Assembly (NCBI GenBank): GCA_018303645.1
Contig: JAGVXR010000064.1
Coordinates: forward strand, 1-5,775
Length of the DNA stretch: 5,775 nucleotides
Direction: 5' to 3'
Origin: Candidatus Woesearchaeota archaeon
GTDB lineage: Archaea > Nanobdellota > Nanobdellia > Woesearchaeales > GW2011-AR4
A program made the position numbers and the translations under genes. The notes beneath the pieces are model-generated. The model searched no databases. It saw only the letters and a list, made by a program, of their open reading frames with translations, and had not been told where the DNA came from. Shown here in pieces: positions 4,801 to 5,775 of this stretch; within the stretch, counting starts at the first letter, position 1; every line of letters begins with the position of its first letter.

Positions 4801-5036
4801 CTTTTTCTTCCGCCTCTTGACATCTTGGCGCATGATATGTCGCCGCTCTTGTCAATAAAGTACAAGTACCCTGACTTTTTCTTCACGCCGGCTTTGGCCA
4901 CAACTTCAACCTTGGCTCTGCCTTTCTTTCTTCCGCCCCTCGACATCTTGGCTCTGGCTACATTACCCTTCTTGTCAACAAAATACAGGTAGCCTGCCTG
5001 TTTCTTCACGCCAACTTTTGCTACTTTTTCTGCCAT
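4788..5036 (-). CDS. Small, highly basic two-repeat protein, putative nucleic-acid-binding
   Basis: An 82-residue protein made almost entirely of two repeats, residues 5-40 and 46-81, identical at 25 of 36 positions by my count. Each has the order VAK-x-GVKK-x2-GYLYF, then DK-x-G, then AKMSRGGRK, so an aromatic/hydrophobic beta-hairpin-like core followed by an Arg/Gly/Lys-rich tail. The C-terminus ends KRRRR. There is no signal peptide or membrane segment. I do not recognise a characterised family, although short single-repeat relatives in DPANN genomes seem familiar. Composition suggests RNA or DNA binding, for instance an abundant nucleoid or ribosome-associated protein; this is inference. 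The start is ATG 5036 (MAEK), because AGGAGGT lies 9 nt upstream; the longer frame from 5084 would place that Shine-Dalgarno inside the gene. It has its own promoter and a leader of about 60 nt, unlike its neighbours. Confidence 0.85.
   Translation of the reverse strand: MAEKVAKVGVKKQAGYLYFVDKKGNVARAKMSRGGRKKGRAKVEVVAKAGVKKKSGYLYFIDKSGDISCAKMSRGGRKRRRR
4794..5024 (-). repeat. Two tandem 108-bp coding repeats with 123-bp period
   Basis: Unit 1 is 4917-5024 and unit 2 is 4794-4901, separated by 15 bp. The proteins match at 25 of 36 residues but many codons differ synonymously (for example TCG AGG against TCA AGA for Ser-Arg). The longest shared DNA run I see is GGCGTGAAGAAA. This indicates an old duplication held by protein-level selection, not a recent slippage. 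Confidence 0.8.
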
Positions 5037-5045
5037 TTTAGATTT

Positions 5046-5052
5046 ACCTCCT
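5046..5052 (-). promoter_or_regulatory. Strong Shine-Dalgarno AGGAGGT for the basic repeat protein
   Basis: The minus strand reads AGGAGGT, ending 9 nt before ATG 5036. It matches the archaeal 16S 3' end almost fully. It is the only strong ribosome binding site in the window and fixes the start codon. Confidence 0.82.
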
Positions 5053-5066
5053 CTTGTTTTCTTTTT

Positions 5067-5095
5067 TAAGACGATATAATACACCCCGCGTCTTA
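5067..5095 (-). promoter_or_regulatory. 5' leader hairpin (7-bp stem, 15-nt loop) of the basic repeat protein mRNA
   Basis: On the minus strand TAAGACG (5095-5089) pairs perfectly with CGTCTTA (5073-5067) around a 15-nt loop containing CGGGGTGT. The stem begins within about 2 nt of the transcript start predicted from the TATA box at 5120-5127. It may stabilise the mRNA 5' end, act as an autoregulatory protein-binding site, or as DNA be an operator over the start site. Confidence 0.45.
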
Positions 5096-5119
5096 TTATC
5101 GACTACAAAATCTAGCATA

Positions 5120-5127
5120 TATATAAA
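5120..5127 (-). promoter_or_regulatory. TATA box of the basic repeat protein gene
   Basis: The minus strand reads TTTATATA inside a longer ATATTTATATATATG stretch, with CGAAAT upstream as a possible BRE. The expected transcript start is near 5097, giving a leader of about 60 nt. A weaker TATTATAT element near 5074-5081 could serve as an alternative. Confidence 0.6.
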
Positions 5128-5171
5128 TATTTCGTTTTATGACGACATACAAATTAAATTTATTTAAACTT

Positions 5172-5639
5172 TTACAATTCATCAATCTTCTTCAGGTATT
5201 CCTTAACTCTGGAATTTATGCTCTGCAACAAAATCTTTTCAATCCTATCCTCAAAAATTTCATTCAAATTGCTGAATTCGATTATCCTGTAGGCGTTAAG
5301 CCTTTTTTCAACCAGCAGCAAATCCTTCAGCCTTTTCAGCTGCCTTCTTATGTTGGAGGATGCTATGCCAAGCATCGGCAGCCTGAGGCTTTTTCTTTCC
5401 TCAATTACAAGGCTGCATATTTCATCGCTTGTCAGCTGCCTCTGCCCTTTTTTTGCCTTTATTAAAACATTCAGGACGTCAACAACAACATCCCTTGAGT
5501 CGCCCGGCTGCAGCAGCCCGATGGAAAGGCAAATCTTTCTTACAAGCTCCCTGCCGCTTAGGTTTGCCGGCTTTTCGTATCTCCTCAAAGTTATTTCTGC
5601 AAGAGGAATGTCTTTTGATATGGTTTTCTGCTTTGCCAT
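5172..5639 (-). CDS. Hypothetical protein, putative winged-helix DNA-binding protein
   Basis: A 155-residue soluble protein whose family I do not recognise. Residues about 28-63 are a helical region with the distinctive SIGLLQPGDSRDVVVDVL block (39-56). Residues about 67-119 look like a winged helix: a helix at LTSDEICSLVIEERK (69-83), a basic recognition-type helix at SNIRRQLKRLKDLLLVEK (95-112), then a short wing ending LNAYRI (114-119). The C-terminal 35 residues are a charged helix or coiled-coil (IFEDRIEKILLQSINSRVKEYLKKI) that could dimerise. There is no cysteine cluster, signal peptide or membrane segment. It is probably a transcription factor or chromatin protein. It is transcribed from its own TATA box and sits upstream of the basic repeat gene on the same strand, but that gene has its own promoter. 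The start ATG 5639 fits a leader of about 4 nt. Confidence 0.8.
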   Translation of the reverse strand: MAKQKTISKDIPLAEITLRRYEKPANLSGRELVRKICLSIGLLQPGDSRDVVVDVLNVLIKAKKGQRQLTSDEICSLVIEERKSLRLPMLGIASSNIRRQLKRLKDLLLVEKRLNAYRIIEFSNLNEIFEDRIEKILLQSINSRVKEYLKKIDEL

Positions 5640-5665
5640 AATTAAATAATTTAAGAATTAAGGAG

Positions 5666-5673
5666 TATATATA
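5666..5673 (-). promoter_or_regulatory. TATA box of the winged-helix protein gene
   Basis: The minus strand reads TATATATA, preceded by CAAAACC as a BRE-like element. Its centre is 30 nt upstream of ATG 5639, and no Shine-Dalgarno is present, so a very short leader is predicted. Confidence 0.62.
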
Positions 5674-5683
5674 GGTTTTGATT

Positions 5684-5711
5684 AAATAAAAATAAAAAAT
5701 AGATTTATCTA
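5684..5711 (-). terminator. T-rich terminator behind the right-edge gene
   Basis: Directly after the stop at 5712-5714 the minus strand carries a short inverted repeat (TAGAT/ATCTA, 2-nt loop, 5700-5711), followed by TTTTTTATTTTTATTT. The T-run is the more telling part, as expected for archaeal termination. It insulates the winged-helix gene promoter at 5666-5673. Confidence 0.5.
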
Positions 5712-5775
5712 TCAGCCAAATAAACGTTTAAACCAGTTTGTCATTTTCTCTATAAAACCAGAACTAATGCATTTT
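5712..5775 (-). CDS. C-terminal end of an unidentified gene (runs off the right edge)
   Basis: The minus strand is open from the window edge to a TGA at 5712-5714, giving the tail KCISSGFIEKMTNWFKRLFG. The aromatic/basic end (WFKRLFG) and the terminator-like T-run immediately after the stop make a genuine 3' gene end likely. Only about 20 residues are visible, too few to assign a family. Another frame cannot be fully excluded on so short a stretch. Confidence 0.42.
   Translation of the reverse strand, partial: KCISSGFIEKMTNWFKRLFG

Noticed and set aside
4794..5024. CRISPR or satellite-like DNA repeat
   Set aside because: Only two units, in frame within a gene, and conserved at the protein rather than DNA level.
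5037..5084. N-terminal extension of the basic repeat protein from 5084
   Set aside because: The extension covers the strong Shine-Dalgarno AGGAGGT and the leader hairpin; MAEK at 5036 is the natural start.
5640..5711. tRNA or other structured RNA gene in the AT-rich gap near the right end
   Set aside because: No cloverleaf, T-loop GTTCGA-type motif or GC-rich stem; the gap is accounted for by a terminator and a TATA box.

Overview
The window looks archaeal, most likely from a small-genome DPANN-type lineage (Woesearchaeota/Pacearchaeota-like; the lineage is inferred, not proven). Genes are packed tightly. Most transcription units start at an ATG about 24-31 nt downstream of the centre of an AT-rich TATA box (TTTAAATA, TTTAAAAT, TTTATATG or TATATATA), with no Shine-Dalgarno sequence. 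This is the leaderless-mRNA pattern of archaea. No -10/-35 bacterial promoter organisation is needed to explain any gene. Protein families are a mixture: SufB, a COG2522-like HTH regulator, NrdR, a ComEB-type dCMP deaminase, YqhQ/DUF1385, a ThiF/HesA E1-like enzyme and a PAP2 phosphatase.

Layout. Positions 1-1230 are all minus strand: the N-terminal 102 codons of sufB (running off the left edge), preceded by an HTH regulator with a C-terminal Cys/His cluster, preceded by a small PAP2 membrane phosphatase. A 14-bp perfect palindrome sits between the regulator's TATA box and its start. At 1231-1314 two divergent TATA boxes serve the PAP2 gene (minus) and a ThiF/HesA-like adenylyltransferase (plus, 1315-2337). 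That gene converges with, and overlaps by 4 nt, the last gene of a three-gene minus-strand operon: nrdR, then a P-loop nucleotide kinase, then dCMP deaminase, joined by two ATGA overlaps. At 3772-3859 a second divergent promoter pair serves nrdR (minus) and a DUF1385 membrane protein (plus, 3860-4771). A bidirectional terminator separates this from a small, very basic protein made of two 36-residue repeats (minus, 4788-5036). That gene alone has a long leader with a strong Shine-Dalgarno and a 5' hairpin. A putative winged-helix protein (5172-5639) and the last codons of an unidentified minus-strand gene with a terminator fill the right end.

How the genes work together. Two functional groups stand out. 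The first is a probable Fe-S assembly unit (regulator plus sufB), where the regulator's Cys/His cluster and the operator-like palindrome suggest feedback control by Fe-S or metal status. The second is a dNTP-supply operon, where the dATP/ATP-sensing repressor NrdR is co-transcribed with a nucleotide kinase and dCMP deaminase (dCMP to dUMP, towards dTTP). The ThiF-like gene is much more AT-rich than its neighbours. The repeat protein and the winged-helix protein are the least explained genes here. No tRNA, rRNA, CRISPR array, insertion sequence or origin was seen, and no gene-free stretch exceeds 300 bases.
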